64,000 nt of DNA from Diphasiastrum complanatum. Its lineage: Eukaryota; Streptophyta; Lycopodiopsida; Lycopodiales; Lycopodiaceae. The DNA lies in contig CM055092.1 of NCBI GenBank assembly GCA_029204225.1, positions 23,931,005 to 23,995,004 of the forward strand. The letters run 5' to 3'. A program made the translations under genes and the position numbers. A model generated the notes under the pieces. It did no database searches and was not told the origin of the DNA. It worked only from the letters and a program-made list of their open reading frames with translations. Below, piece after piece: positions 11,832 through 21,645 of this stretch; the stretch's first letter is position 1, and each line of letters opens with the position of its first letter.

Positions 11832-12113
11832 CTATGACAATGTGTCATTGTTCTCCTTGAAGGCCTGAAGCAGAAAGTTACTCAGCACCAGCAACTCATT
11901 TGATGAATCCCTTGCAATGTCATATTGCAAGAGTGTGAGCCCGGACTCTATCACAGGATCACTGATAGGAGCCCTTCTGACTTTGAGATCCAAGCTATCT
12001 ATAACTCTAAAATTGATACTAAAATCAACTTCATCTAGTCTAAGGCAAAAAGGAGTACCAATAGTATCTATAGCATCGGATATGTCTTTCTCAAATTTAA
12101 GATAATCATCCAA
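11832..12113 (-). CDS. Unknown open frame between the H3-like domain and the protease
   Basis: A 93-codon frame ([17 protein letters not shown] ... [15 protein letters not shown]) starting within the last codons of the H3-like frame in another register. Its composition looks protein-like and it lies on the same strand as the H3-like and Ulp1 parts, so it may be an internal exon of one long gene. I recognise no family. Confidence 0.35.
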   Translation of the reverse strand: MDDYLKFEKDISDAIDTIGTPFCLRLDEVDFSINFRVIDSLDLKVRRAPISDPVIESGLTLLQYDIARDSSNELLVLSNFLLQAFKENNDTLS

Positions 12114-12610
12114 ATCTATATATGTATAAAAATTTGGAGGAAGGAGGAGGTGGATGTGTAGTATCTACAGCAATTGAAGGGGTATCCAAAACAGAGGTAG
12201 CTATATTTACAGCATTATCAACAACAGCGTTATCTACAATGGATTCCGAGTTAGGCTTCACAGAATCTGAAGGGTTAGGCTTCACTTTCTTAGGAGCATG
12301 CTTGGGGGCTGTCTGCTTCCTAGGATGCTTCGTAGGAAGATCAGTCCTATCTACAGGAGTTGGTCTAGGAGCAGCAGGCTGAGATACAAGTAACCTACAA
12401 TACCTATCCCTCATCCTCTTCAGGAGCTGAAAATCCTTGGGCATTATGGTAACCCTCTTGGAATGGATGGCAAGCAAAAAAGGATCCTCAAAAAAAAGGC
12501 TAATGTAATCTTCAGCAGCCTCCTGAAGGCACTGAAGAGCACTGGTTGTAAATCTAACCAGCTGTCTGATTTCGATATTGAAGGACAGGCACAAGTGCGA
12601 TATGCGAAGC
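12106..12610 (-). CDS. Divergent histone-H3-like fold with long C-terminal extension
   Basis: The frame opens behind a strong splice acceptor (T-rich tract then TAG at 12613-12611). Residues encoded by 12555-12400 match the second half of histone H3: [17 protein letters not shown] (helix 2), then [21 protein letters not shown] (loop 2, helix 3) and [10 protein letters not shown]. The EAAEDY and MPKDF spellings recall centromeric H3 more than canonical H3 (EAAEAY, MPKDI). Instead of ending there like every normal H3, the frame runs on about 97 residues, rich in Pro, Lys and Ser ([19 protein letters not shown]). The N-terminal tail, alpha-N and helix 1 are not visible. The extra residues before RFTTSAL overlap a motif repeated elsewhere nearby, so the 5' limit of real H3 homology is about 12560. 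It could be a captured histone fragment or a functional histone-fold adaptor of a mobile element. Confidence 0.72.
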
Positions 12611-12665
12611 CTAAAAAAAAAGTGAAAAAAATTCATCGAAGTTTGTAATTTTATATCGCGATTCG

Positions 12666-12925
12666 CACGTGTGAAAGAACATCCTGTCACACGTGTGGGA
12701 GTTGTACAGACAAATGCGAGAGCAGCACGTGTCACCCTGTCACATTACACGTGTGGAATTTGTATGATCTAATGCGAGAGCGACACGTGTTGTCGAGCAA
12801 ATGAATGATCACGCAACACGTGTCCAGGTGTCATTTCACACGTGTGTTGGTGTCACCTCACACGTGCCTGTGCCTGTAGTCCAATTGAAAGTTGACACGT
12901 GTCCTAAGTCCGTTGACCACACGTG
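12666..12925 (+). promoter_or_regulatory. Cluster of ten CACGTG G-boxes
   Basis: CACGTG starts at 12666, 12690, 12726, 12748, 12784, 12817, 12839, 12861, 12896 and 12920: ten palindromic hexamers in 260 bp. Most are in the extended form ACACGTGT or CACGTGTC, the kind bound by plant bZIP (ABRE-type) and bHLH factors. The cluster ends 12 bp before a TATA box and lies between a minus-strand and a plus-strand gene, so it could serve both. Confidence 0.85.
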
Positions 12926-12936
12926 CAAAAATTTAG

Positions 12937-12943
12937 TATAAAT
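12937..12943 (+). promoter_or_regulatory. TATA box for the plus-strand gene
   Basis: TATAAAT in the context TTAGTATAAATGGC, 12 bp after the last G-box and about 230 bp before an ATG at 13168 in good plant context (ACATGGC). Confidence 0.6.
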
Positions 12944-13167
12944 GGCACGAAAATAGATTAATTTTTTACCTTTTCCGTTCTCGAAATTCGCGGCATATCG
13001 CTCTTGTGCGCGCTCATTGCCTTCTATTTGCTTGCAACTTTACCTACTCGTGCACAAGTGCGATATCGGTATCTGCCTGCCATACATATCCCTCTTGTGC
13101 ACCATTTTGATAGTTAGTTTTGGTTCAGTTCTCTCTCACGCCCAAGTGCGATATTCACGTTACTGAC

Positions 13168-14666
13168 ATGGCCTCTTCCTCATCATCCTCACGAGATTCA
13201 GGCTTGAGTTCATTTCTTACTGAAAACCTAGACTATTTTTACAGTCTATTCAGGCCATATCTACATGTTTTCAAGACTGGACAACCAGATTCTGACGTAC
13301 TTTATGACCATTATGTCAGATTCAGAGATATACTTAGTAAGCTTGTTTTCTCCATAGGTCCACTCCAATACATGCATTATACTGATCTTGTTCATTTCTT
13401 CCCACCTTTCAGACATAGACTGGATAGAATGTTCACCAAATTGTTTGATCTTTTCAAAAGCAGTTCAATGTGTCCGTATTGCAACAAGAAATGTCGATCA
13501 GTTGAATTTCAGAGTGGTTTCGTACTTTTCCTATTAGTTTAGATCCCAGATGATGATGAAGTTTCTGTTGCTGACCCTCCTTTTGCACCATCCTTTATTT
13601 AGTCAGGTATTAAGGATATCAGTCACTTTCTTATCGACACTCCTGATAAGAATAGTGACTTTATTGATGTAAATACTGATGTTCTCCGGGATTCTTTCAT
13701 TGGCCAAAATACATTTGATGATGAATCCAAAACTATGGAGGAGTCGAAATGTCTTTCAATTTGCATGTGTATTATATTAATGACAATGTATATTTTACTA
13801 CTGCTAATTTATGTAAATTTTTTTACTATCGTGAGGACGAGGTTCTATGTTTATTATTCGGCACAATTTCCGAATTCTCTGACTTTGTAGATTTTGAAAC
13901 AGATGACCTTGTTGCTGGTATTGATTTTGATGATGAGGAGGGACTTATGACTGGTGAAGAATGCTTGAGTAAGACTTTATGAAATATAGTTGAGGATGGG
14001 CAAGGCAGACCATCCGATGAAGAATTCACGGCATTTCAATCCCAGATGGGCTTCCCTCGTCCATCATTAATGCATTTCACTAATGATTCCACTTCAGTAC
14101 ATGGTCATTATATTGATCATCCTGATTTGGTTGTTGTTGATGATGAAGAATGTGTAAGTGTTTAATCTTCCTTGCATTTAAATGTTTTCAATCACTGAAT
14201 GTGTTTTTGCTAACATATTTCCTAGCAAGGTGCTCTCATAATAGATGATTTTGCTACGAGACGAGGTGGTTTCAGACAACATGCATCCTCGTTCCAGAGG
14301 GACAGTGGACTGGGCCACTATCTTAGGCATTTCCTGAAGAATGAGATCTGTATTGCTCATTCCAAGCTGAGCCCAGTCGAGGAGAGTTTTAGAATGGCAG
14401 TTAAACCTTTATCATTTTATCTAGGAGGACATAAATTTGTTAAGACGAATAAGATCATTTTTGTCAAAAGATCTTATGTTTTGAACATTTTAGGCTTTAC
14501 TGATGGGAATGTTCCTTTAAGGAGCTCCCATTATTCATTGTATTCCACTTATATTGAGCTTAGTGGAAATAAGGATAATGCACATCTATTAGATGCATAC
14601 GCTAGCAGAGAATTTTTTCATGACAGTACTGCCATAGAATCTGATACAAGATATGATGATGAATAG
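13168..14666 (+). CDS. Unknown acidic multi-exon gene, probably decayed
   Basis: Starts at ATG 13168 (MASSSSSSRDSGLSSFL) behind the TATA box. The first part (to about 13540) has a short CPYCNKKC motif. The frame then passes through an acidic region (IPDDDEVSVADPPFAP near 13545) with an in-frame stop at 13600, and further acidic pieces at 13860-13980 and 13990-14152. A clear donor (GTAAGT, 14153) and acceptor (TTTCCTAG, exon from 14226) define an intron. The last exon ends at 14666 (LGGHKFVKTNKIIF, SGNKDNAHLLDAY). No family is recognised. It lies between the H3-like and transposase-like genes and may be a product of the same element. Exon limits before 14153 are uncertain. Confidence 0.4.
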
Positions 14667-15140
14667 TTGACACTTTGTATTTTGGTATAATACAATCAAT
14701 ACATTTACATTGGGTGTTCAATGAATTTGCAAAGCAAGAGTATGAACACGTCATGATTTGATGACAATGATGATTTTCTACTCATCAATCATCTGATTTT
14801 CTCTTCTTGTATGAACTTGCATGCTTTTCTAAAGTTGTTGTATTGTGTGGACTTTGTTATATGTCGAATCTGAACTCTACGGTAGAACACTGAAACAATT
14901 GACAAATGTAGTTTCGTTTTTCATTGGTTCCTGGACCATGCTGTTTATTTCAATGAAATGTTGCTCGTGCTTGCCAGTGTGACTTCTCTATCCCTTGTGA
15001 TGACCATACACTCAAGCTTCCATATGTATTTGCAAAAAATATTGTATGATCTCTTAGTATGTGCTGCATATGTCAAAATCATAATGTTAGTCTTATGTTT
15101 AGATCTAAATATATATAAAAATTTGAAAGCATTTTGAAAA
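14667..15140. other. Non-coding stretch between convergent genes
   Basis: No coding signal. It separates the 3' ends of the plus-strand acidic gene and the minus-strand transposase-like gene. An ATACAATCAATAC stretch after 14690 may be part of a 3' untranslated region. Confidence 0.45.
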
Positions 15141-15244
15141 TTTTATACTAACCATGTAATGAGTGATGTGATCTTCTCCCCATGCTTTTGATATTGCATT
15201 AACAAACTCGACACAAGTCCTTTGGAAAGCTTTCTTATCAATAT

Positions 15245-16517
15245 CAGAGTATTTTTCTTTTTTTAAATAGCAATCATACTATCAAGCTTTTTCCATACAT
15301 CAACTTTTAGTACTCTGGTTTTGCCGTCTTTCTCGAAGTCCTGACTGGTAGCAATAATATCTGACTAGACTGAGTGTTGAATATTAGAAGCCTTACCAGT
15401 ATGATTTGATAGAAAACGACGTGCTTTTGCTCCTCCTATGCTTGGCTTAGTTGGCATGTTCCCATTCTTTCTTGAAAGCTTTTCATCTTTTTGAATTTTG
15501 ACATGTCCTTTATGGAGTCCTACTTTTGATAAAACATCTTCTAATCAAGAGATAGCTTCCTTTGCTAATGATGATGGCTTAGTATTCCAAGCAAAAACTA
15601 TATGAAGATAAATGATCTTTTCTATTAATCTAACTTCTGCATGAAGAGTGCAAACATGCACATTTTTGAAGGGGATAGACAGCACAGGCTTCCAGTTTGG
15701 ATCTGCATATTCTCTAGTAATTCATGTACTCCTAGTTACATCTTTTGGCATTTTCATGCAGTACAAACAAGGGTGTTTTGATGTAGCACCGTGAAAGACA
15801 TTATACATACATTTCAATGTTTTCAAATCACCTGCTAAGTGCCATTCAACATTGAAGTCTCCAACTCCTGGAACATTGAGAAGTCCTCCATCCATACGGT
15901 CCTTGATGATCCTAGGATAAGATGTCCTTGAGAATATCCATGATAATATATCATGATCCTCTTTCAGCACCTGTCCAAAGAATTAATCAGACTTAGTTTA
16001 CAATGTATTAATACTATTCAATGAATGTAATGTAATAATGAGGCTAGTTACCTGAAACGCTGCCAACCACCATATATCATTTTCTGACTGGACACTGAAT
16101 TTGAAATCTTCTTGGTTCTTTGTTTGTGATAGAGCACCATTCGTGAGAGTTATACTAACCCTCTCCATCTTCTGCCCTTTCACGATTTCTGACTCATCTA
16201 ACTTTAGTACTATGATTATTTTGCCATTCACCTTTTCATAGGTTATATCATATAATGTGACGATGTATCTCAACAAGTAATCAAGTGATCAACATATAAG
16301 TTGTTTGATGAATTATAGAATATCGATCTTCCGTCAGTTTCATACACCTCCTCAATATGAAATGGAGTTCCAGTGATCTTATGCATACCTATGTTTAATG
16401 TATCCCTCTCTTTCTTCAAGTGATATGTCCTAGGGATTGGGACTTTTCTGATTTGAACTTGCTTAAAAGCTTCTCTAATTAGTTTAAATATTGTTGCATA
16501 TGCTTCCTTGCTAATAC
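15245..16517 (-). pseudogene. Transposase-like spliced gene of unassigned family
   Basis: Exons on the minus strand: 16517-16270 (acceptor TGATTTTGCAG; GISKEAYATIFKLIREAF), continuing after a one-base frame change to 16049 (VLKLDESEIVKGQKMERVS ... WWLAAFQ, donor GTAACT); then 15971 onward (acceptor TTTGGACAG; VLKEDHDILSWIF). The last exon has HLAGDLKTLKCMYNVFHG, ATSKHPCLYCMKMPKD and, past a stop, VHVCTLHAEVRLIEKI and GAKARRFLSNH. The pattern of spaced acidic residues (LKLD, AGDLK), a CxxC and a conserved downstream His region resembles uncharacterised DDE-type transposase proteins, but I cannot name the superfamily. At least four in-frame stops (15691-15689 first) and one frameshift mark it as dead. 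Confidence 0.55.
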
Positions 16518-16645
16518 CTGCAAAATCACAAGCACCCACCCTGAACTATAGTCTCATCTAAAAAAAAATTGAAAGTCCACCATCAAAGACTCTGCTATTT
16601 TACACTTTACATTTGAAATCCTATTGTTCATCATGATACGCTCAG

Positions 16646-16885
16646 TTGTGTAATTTGACTATTGATTGTTTTTTTTTTTTGCTATTGGGATTTTTTCATA
16701 AGACATGTTGGAATAAAATGCTCTCTTTATATGATCAAAATTTGGAATGTTTGTGCAGCGTCGTGGGGTATTCTCTTACACATGACAAGTACATGTATGC
16801 GTATTCCCACGGCACGCAGGCAATACTTGAGTTATTGGAGAGGCAGGACGTGCATATAAACTGGGATGTTGCTCCTCAAGTATGA
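16646..16885 (+). CDS. Short open frame, unknown
   Basis: After an acceptor-like TTTGTGCAG at about 16759 the frame VVGYSLTHDKYMYAYSHG ... LLERQDVHINWDVAPQ runs to a stop at 16885. The protein-like composition and acceptor suggest a last exon. The region upstream is T-rich and looks intronic. No family recognised. Confidence 0.3.
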   Translation: MCNLTIDCFFFLLLGFFHKTCWNKMLSLYDQNLECLCSVVGYSLTHDKYMYAYSHGTQAILELLERQDVHINWDVAPQV

Positions 16886-16889
16886 CATC

Positions 16890-17333
16890 AAATCCTCCAC
16901 ACGGCGGAGATGATGAGGAGGATTAGGATAGGTCTAGCTAGTGTTTTGGCTCTATAGCTAGCCTTTCCATGTTTACAGACACTTGTGTACATGTTTTTAC
17001 ATCTTTCGTCTTTATTTGTACATTTGCCAGCAGCTAGTTTTTTATGTAATCTTGAACCTTGACTAGTCATATAATTGAAATGTATTTGGCCCTAAAACCA
17101 TATAGAAATGTTTAATTTATTTACTATAAAGTGTAATTATTGTGGTTAACGTGTGATTATTGTGGTGTACTATAATATATTCAACTATGGTTGAATGCAA
17201 AGAATCACTTTTTTTGTTCTACCCTAGACCCTTAACTCATTTATTTGATCTTATTTGTTGCACTACTTAATTCTACATGGTTGTATGTTCTAAAAATATA
17301 TTTTATTGCTTATAGAGATTATCCCAAATCACA
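16890..17333. other. Non-coding, AT-rich
   Basis: No frame, repeat or RNA gene seen. It may hold the 3' end of the short exon before it and the promoter of the Ser/Pro-rich frame after it. Confidence 0.45.
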
Positions 17334-18170
17334 ATGTCTCATGACACATCTCCAAGTCACGGATCTAGCCGCAGTAACGGGTCATCCTGTTTTTCATGTA
17401 TGAGTGACAATGAGGTCCTCAGTTATATGGATGGGATGTCTCCCTCTCATGCAGGCAGGATCATGGAGAGAATAGGGGCTTGTTGGGATGCACGGAGTTC
17501 AGGTAGGTTGTCCACATCCTCTCGTTCTGAGGAGATCCGGTCCCACAACCCTCTGACCGAGGTGTTCCTCCCTTTCACGAGAGTCTATCTGGCGGGAGTC
17601 CCTCCCCCGCGCACTCTAATTCTAGTGCCTCTTCCAAACATTCCGGACAGGAAAAGAGCGATCGTAGGAGAAGTCGCCTCGGCGGCGGCTCTTGTTGTGG
17701 CGGTGAAGCCGATGATGTCGTGCTTCATGTTGCCTCGAGTCCAGCACATCCATCTAGCAGGCCTCGTCGTAGGTCTTCCTTACTTCGAGAAAACCTAACT
17801 CAGGAAGCAACGCGGATGACACGTGATAGTATGACTCCTGCATCTATCACACCTGATTATCCCGACACCCCCACGTTCTCTCCTTGTATTTTTCCTTCTT
17901 CATACCCACGCCCCCTATGGGGTCTCCATGGCACCGTGATCCCTCTTGCCAGGCCACTCCACCCATTTTTTCTCCCATTCAAACCCATGGTGGTAACACT
18001 CCCACTCAAACTCCTCCCCAACCTTCTCTTTTTTATACCCCTGCCCACTCTTCTCGTGATCGCCTTCAAACTCCTCCCCAAATCATTCCCATTGTAGTCA
18101 ACTCCCCCACTCCTCTCGACACTCCCTTTGCCACCTCTCCATCAGCTGACATCTTGCCATCCTATGACAT
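17334..18170 (+). pseudogene. Ser/Pro-rich unknown protein, split by a retroelement
   Basis: Starts MSHDTSPSHGSSRSNGSS at 17334. Ser- and then Pro-rich composition continues through two changes of frame (about 17560 and 17885), the middle part reading SSASSKHSGQEKSDRRRS and RPRRRSSLLREN, the last part TPTQTPPQPSLF. At 18170 the frame is cut by the LTR element and resumes at 25805. Low-complexity composition prevents family assignment; it could be an accessory protein of the preceding transposon-like block. Confidence 0.45.
18166..18170 (+). repeat. Target site duplication GACAT, left copy
   Basis: GACAT immediately precedes TGTTGTAAAG, the first LTR base. The same five bases follow the last LTR at 25805-25809. 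Confidence 0.92.
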
Positions 18171-19309
18171 TGTTGTAAAGCTATCTTCGTAAGCTTTACT
18201 TTCGGCGCCACTGGCGCCAGCATTGTCCACGGCGCCAGTAGCACCCCTGCTACTCCCGGCGCCAGCGCCACTCCCGGCGCCACTGTGACCAGAATCCAGC
18301 CGGTGCCAAGTTCCTATGGCTGAAAATCTCTGATCGGTTCTAGCGAAGTCCAGAGAGCTCAGATCGATGTGCAATCACCTCACACGATCTAGGCATGATT
18401 AAAGGAAGCCTGGGGATCAATAAAATCTAGAGAGAGAAAATGACTTTCTAGAAAGAGAAAATTCTAGAGAGAGAAAAACGTGTTTACCAGCCTGGGTAGA
18501 GTGCTTGGTATGAGGGGGGGTGCCGAATCCCACCAATATTATAGGGGAGTGTGGGTTGCGACTCAGGGTGAGCTCCAACCAAGTCTGAGCCTCCCTTGCT
18601 GGAATGTTGTCACGGCTCTTGCTTGGCATGCTAGCGCCCCGAAGACTAGGATCGGTCACACACTTGAAATGTAACCTTCTCAGATTTATCAATAAAGTGG
18701 GATTTTCCTCAAATTGACTCTGATTACCTTCTGGGTTTCAGTGTTCGGTAAAAGCGCCAGTTGTAAGGCCGCTTCAAAATTTTTAAGTTGGCACATAGCT
18801 AAGGGTCGTATCCCGGGACGCCAACGGTATGCCGTCGGGACCATTCGGTCCGTGGCGCCAGCTGTATGCTGTCGGGACCATTTGGTCTAGGAACTGGGTG
18901 TCTCCATATCTGTCGCGGCTTGTGGTTCTGAGTGTTCCTTGCATGAACGTGAATGGGTTAAGCTCTTGGGAAACGGGCTCTAACCTTTCGGCTGAGTTGG
19001 ATGGCTTGCTTGGGTGGAAGTTACCTGTTTATGGAATGGATATTACTCGTTTGTAATGAAGCTTCGAGTTGGTTAAGTTTGATGTCTGTTGGGAGGTTTG
19101 CTTGGAGAGAAGTCACCCACATCAGGACCCCCGATCTGGCATGGTGCCAGGTTGGATCTCAATGTTGGTTTTCGGAACTTCAAGTTGGTTAAGTCTGATC
19201 GTTGTTGGCGAGTTGGCTGCTTGTATGTCAAGTGGGTTTAGATGGCAAGAGTTGAAGGCTGGGAAGCTAAGTCGTGGTTCACGGCTCCCTTTGGGATGCC
19301 TGCGCTACA
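18171..19309 (+). repeat. LTR1 (1139 bp)
   Basis: TGTTG...CTACA. Near its start is a cluster of GGCGCC palindromes (18205-18290). It ends two bases before the primer site at 19312. Compared with LTR3 it lacks about 100 bp. Confidence 0.92.
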
Positions 19310-19311
19310 TG

Positions 19312-19324
19312 TGGTATCAGAGCC
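19312..19324 (+). other. Primer binding site 1 (initiator Met tRNA)
   Basis: TGGTATCAGAGCC, two bases after LTR1. Confidence 0.9.
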
Positions 19325-19399
19325 GACTGGCTGGTCAGCTATGCCGATCTCACGGAAATGGCCACTGTTTGGGGTTCATCAAGACAACTGTTGTGCAAG

Positions 19400-19785
19400 G
19401 TGCTGCCCACAGTGTAAGCACGGGTGCGTCCACGGTCGGGGTGGTCGACAGAACGAGGGACTTGATGAGTCAAAGTGTTGCCCTTGAGGTGTAAGCACGA
19501 TCAGTTCTCGAGGTTCGGGCCTAGCACCGTCTACACGTAGGACAGATGAGGCAAAGTGCTACCTAGGTAGGTGAAAGCACGGTCTGTGCCTTGTGAGGTG
19601 CGGAGTGACATATTCGAATTGTACGGGTTAACCATTGATACAGAGATGGTGCTCGAATTTGGGTGTAAAGCACGGGTGGTTAGCTGCAGGTGCGGGATAG
19701 CTACCGATCGTTTAGCTATAAGGGCTATGGACGAAAAAGTGGTGGGACGTGACTGAGGCAATGTGCTGCTTAATGGTGAAAGCAC
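19400..19785 (+). other. Five small GTGCT/AGCAC hairpins in the leader, copy 1
   Basis: GTGCT-type and AGCAC arms pair over 12-15-base loops at 19400-19421, 19475-19498 (GTGTT arm), 19556-19580, 19649-19673 and 19763-19785. Spacing is 75-115 bp, just downstream of the primer site, where retroelement packaging or dimerisation signals usually lie. Confidence 0.6.
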
Positions 19786-21645
19786 GAATAGTTGGAGGGG
19801 TGTCCTGCGTGGGCTGATTCTGTGATCGATTTGTATGGGCGCGGCCTGGCAAAGGTCTTTTGGCAAGACCATCTCAAAGGGGGACCTTGTCTTTGTTACT
19901 TGTTAGTAAACCTGCCTGAGTGTCTTACTTGTATGTATTTGTAGTGAGTCTTAGTACTCGTGCTTTGCCTGGTTTGCATGATTGCTTGTGATACAAGGAG
20001 CTGATGGCTCGAGAAGGAACCTTTCTTTTGAGGGCTGATACCATCAAACAAAGAGGACTACAGAATTTGTGGGGCGGATTTGCAGTTCAAGTACTCGCAC
20101 GTGAACGGCAATGAAACGACTCAATGTTTGCAAAGGATGGATGGCTAGCCTGTTTTTTGGGTTAGTTTCATTTGCGACAACGCCCACCAGACGTAAGCAG
20201 GAAGTCAAAAAATTGGAAAGGGCAATTTCAGGGGAGATCTCCTATGGAGCAGTTGGTCTTCATTTTGTGACGGCCACCTTCGGAACTGAAACTCACTGAG
20301 CATGGGTGATATCCAGTATTAGTTGGGTTTTTCCTCAAAGGGGAAAGACTAGGATCCTCTTCAGAGATTGGCAACAAGTTGGATCAAGCCATAATCCTAG
20401 CAGATGGGAAGCAAAGTGTTGAAAAGGCTTTTTGTCCGAAGAACTCTACTCTAAGTCCGATCAACTGATTTTATAAGTGGAGGGGAACTATCACACACAC
20501 CTCTCTCTTGGGGCAAATTTTGAATGAAAGTTGATTAAAACGGGGGCAAATTCAAGGTGACCTAGCCATACTCACACGAGGAGACTGGCAAACTTTGGAC
20601 CCAATAAGTTGACAAGTTTTTGTTGTGGAAAGGAAAGCTTGTTATAGGCTTTCTTTGGACCAGCAATGATGAGGAAACATATGAGTACGATGGCTTGTGT
20701 TACGTGTAAGGCAGCTATCAATGAAGGAACTGTGAAAGTTGAGTCTTGCATGAGAGACTTGGTATTTCGAACGGACGCTAAGGGACAGTTCGCGTTGAGA
20801 TCGGACTAGCGCAAACTCTGGGTGCATGTGTCTGATTCAAAGAGAGCTACTTGAAGCCAAGCTCGATGTACACTTCTGGTTTGGACTGTGAGGCAGCTGA
20901 CCAGTGATGGAATTGTGAAAGTCAAATTTTGCGCAACTAACATGGTGCTTCAAACAAACGCGAAGAGATAGTTCGTATGCGGATCAAACTAGTGCGACCC
21001 TTTGGCTTTCCAGAGGTCAATGGTTACCTTTGGGCTGATTCAAAGAGCTACTTCAAACTAAGTGAGAGGTGCATTGCGGAGTACTCAATCTTTGCCTACC
21101 TTAAAGAGCCAAGATGGAAAAGTATCAAGATCAGGCTGGGACAAGGAGAGAAACCAAGGTGCAGAAGCAACAAGGCACGGAGCGGACCATAAAGTGGGCA
21201 ATCAAACGATAAATCCTTTGGCTCAGGGAGCCTTGATACCTGTGTAGAACTGATCAAATCTGGAGCTCAAGGAGCTCAACACAAAGTGCATCAAGGACAC
21301 ATCAGGAGCTCAAAGGAGTTCCAAAGTCGAAAGTCAGAAGCGACAAGGGCGAACATTTCAAAGAAAGGCCTCTGTCACCAGTTAATAAGGTTCTTGGGTT
21401 TTACGAAAGCGATATCAAATCTATGCTTTTCTCAGACAAAGAGATATTTTCAAGTTATGTAATTTTTTAGTACAAAGAGCTGAGCCTCCGACTTGTGGTG
21501 TGCCAGTTTCAATGCTAATAAAAAGTGGCCAGGAAATTGAGTACTGTGCCAAGTAGCTTAAATGTATAGTTATTTTAATTGGGAGACACCTTTACTTTAA
21601 TCTGACATCTGATGAGGACATCAGATTTTATAAAAGTGGAGTGGA

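Larger units (their letters stand above)
12590..13155. repeat. Inverted copies of a CACAAGTGCGATAT motif
   Basis: GCACAAGTGCGATATG-like words occur at about 12590, 13054 and 13141, and in reverse orientation at about 12991 (CATATCGCTCTTGTGCG) and 13082 (CATATCCCTCTTGTGCA). The first overlaps the start of the H3-like exon. They alternate in orientation and flank the G-box cluster and TATA box, suggesting a regulatory or end-binding role. Confidence 0.6.

Noticed and set aside
12560-12612. Extended loop 1 as proof of a centromeric H3
   Set aside because: The extra residues before RFTTSAL overlap a short word repeated elsewhere at 12991-13155, so they may not be histone sequence at all.
12970-13017. 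A minus-strand start exon for the H3-like gene (ATG at 13017, donor at 12969)
   Set aside because: The donor is good, but the 16 codons do not resemble an H3 tail and the splice phase (0) does not fit the frame entering the exon at 12610.
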